A stretch of 5,515 nt of DNA, taken from positions 1-5,515 of the forward strand of contig SFMI01000115.1 in the NCBI GenBank assembly GCA_004554425.1, given 5' to 3'. Of this stretch, positions 5,259 to 5,515 are shown in pieces. The first letter of the stretch is position 1; each line of letters starts with the position of its first letter. Source of the stretch: Candidatus Saccharimonadota bacterium (GTDB taxonomy: Bacteria > Eremiobacterota > Xenobia > Xenobiales > Xenobiaceae). The notes under the pieces are model-generated. The model saw nothing but the letters and a program-made list of their open reading frames with translations. It ran no database searches and had not been told where the DNA came from. A program made the translations under genes and the position numbers.

Positions 5259-5515
5259 ATGGATAAGCAAACGACAAATAACGTGACAAATATAGAGGCA
5301 CTCCGCCTTTCTGATGAAGAAGCTAGACGATTGGCGGTAGATATAAGCGGCTCTTATATTGTGCAAGCTCCGGCAGGCTCAGGTAAAACTAGCCTTTTAA
5401 CTCAGCGCTTTTTAAAATTGCTCAGTGTTGTAGATAAGCCGGAAGATATTTTAGCTATTACCTTCACCAATAAGGCGGTAGGCGAAATGAGAGAGCGCAT
5501 TTTAGATTGCCTTAA
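5259..5515 (+). CDS. UvrD/RecB/AddA-like superfamily 1 helicase (partial, N-terminal 85 codons)
   Basis: ATP-dependent DNA helicase, probably the helicase-nuclease of a double-strand-break resection pathway. The window shows residues 1-85. An N-terminal LSDEEARRLAVD helix occupies the place of the usual QRxA segment. Walker A (motif I) is APAGSGKT at 37-44, with Lys43 and Thr44 as the nucleotide-binding residues. Motif Ia is AITFTNKAVGEMRERI at 66-81. The wording SYIVQAPAGSGKT...LLTQRFL...PEDILAITFTNKA matches large (about 1100-residue) RecB/AddA-like proteins, in which a C-terminal PD-(D/E)XK nuclease usually follows. That part lies beyond the right edge, so the nuclease is inference. ATG at 5259 is the first ATG after an in-frame stop (TGA at 5223), but it has no good Shine-Dalgarno within 12 nt; GTG at 5283 is an alternative. 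The 5' neighbour is not an addB-like gene. Confidence 0.9.
   Translation, partial: MDKQTTNNVTNIEALRLSDEEARRLAVDISGSYIVQAPAGSGKTSLLTQRFLKLLSVVDKPEDILAITFTNKAVGEMRERILDCL

Overview
The window most resembles a chromosomal piece of a low-to-mid GC, host-associated, anaerobe-like gammaproteobacterium. Two partial edge genes point that way: a DusA-type tRNA-dihydrouridine synthase at the left edge, and the N-terminus of a RecB/AddA-like UvrD-family helicase whose motif I and Ia wording matches the version I know from gammaproteobacteria. The complete zinc-ribbon membrane protein is of a kind I associate more with anaerobic gut Firmicutes. A Succinivibrionaceae-like origin would fit the mixture, but this is a guess from a few proteins. 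There is no rRNA, tRNA, insertion sequence, phage gene or CRISPR array.

Layout from left to right: (1) dusA, minus strand, cut by the left edge, with a GTG start at 899. (2) A short gap holding a rho-independent terminator (979-1025) for the next gene. (3) 1058-2173, minus strand, an exported beta-propeller-like protein of unknown function. (4) A 293-bp AT-rich divergent intergenic region. (5) 2467-3489, plus strand, an exported protein whose C-terminal half is the EF-hand calcium-binding module usually seen in RTX-type proteins, followed by a two-part 3' hairpin and a strong terminator. (6) 3703-4998, minus strand, a protein with two zinc ribbons and a C-terminal membrane anchor, with its own terminator facing the previous one. 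(7) A divergent intergenic region with two tiny ORFs, then from 5259 the first 85 codons of the RecB/AddA-like helicase, which runs off the right edge.

Every gene appears to be its own transcription unit: orientations alternate, and the only co-directional pair (propeller gene and dusA) is split by a terminator. I see no operon and no multi-gene system. The most unusual locus is 2467-3489. It has a Sec signal peptide where RTX relatives normally use type I secretion, two near-ideal EF-hand loops, no RTX nonapeptide repeats, and codon choice that stands out from its neighbours and suggests high expression. The divergent exported propeller protein next to it is a possible but unproven partner.
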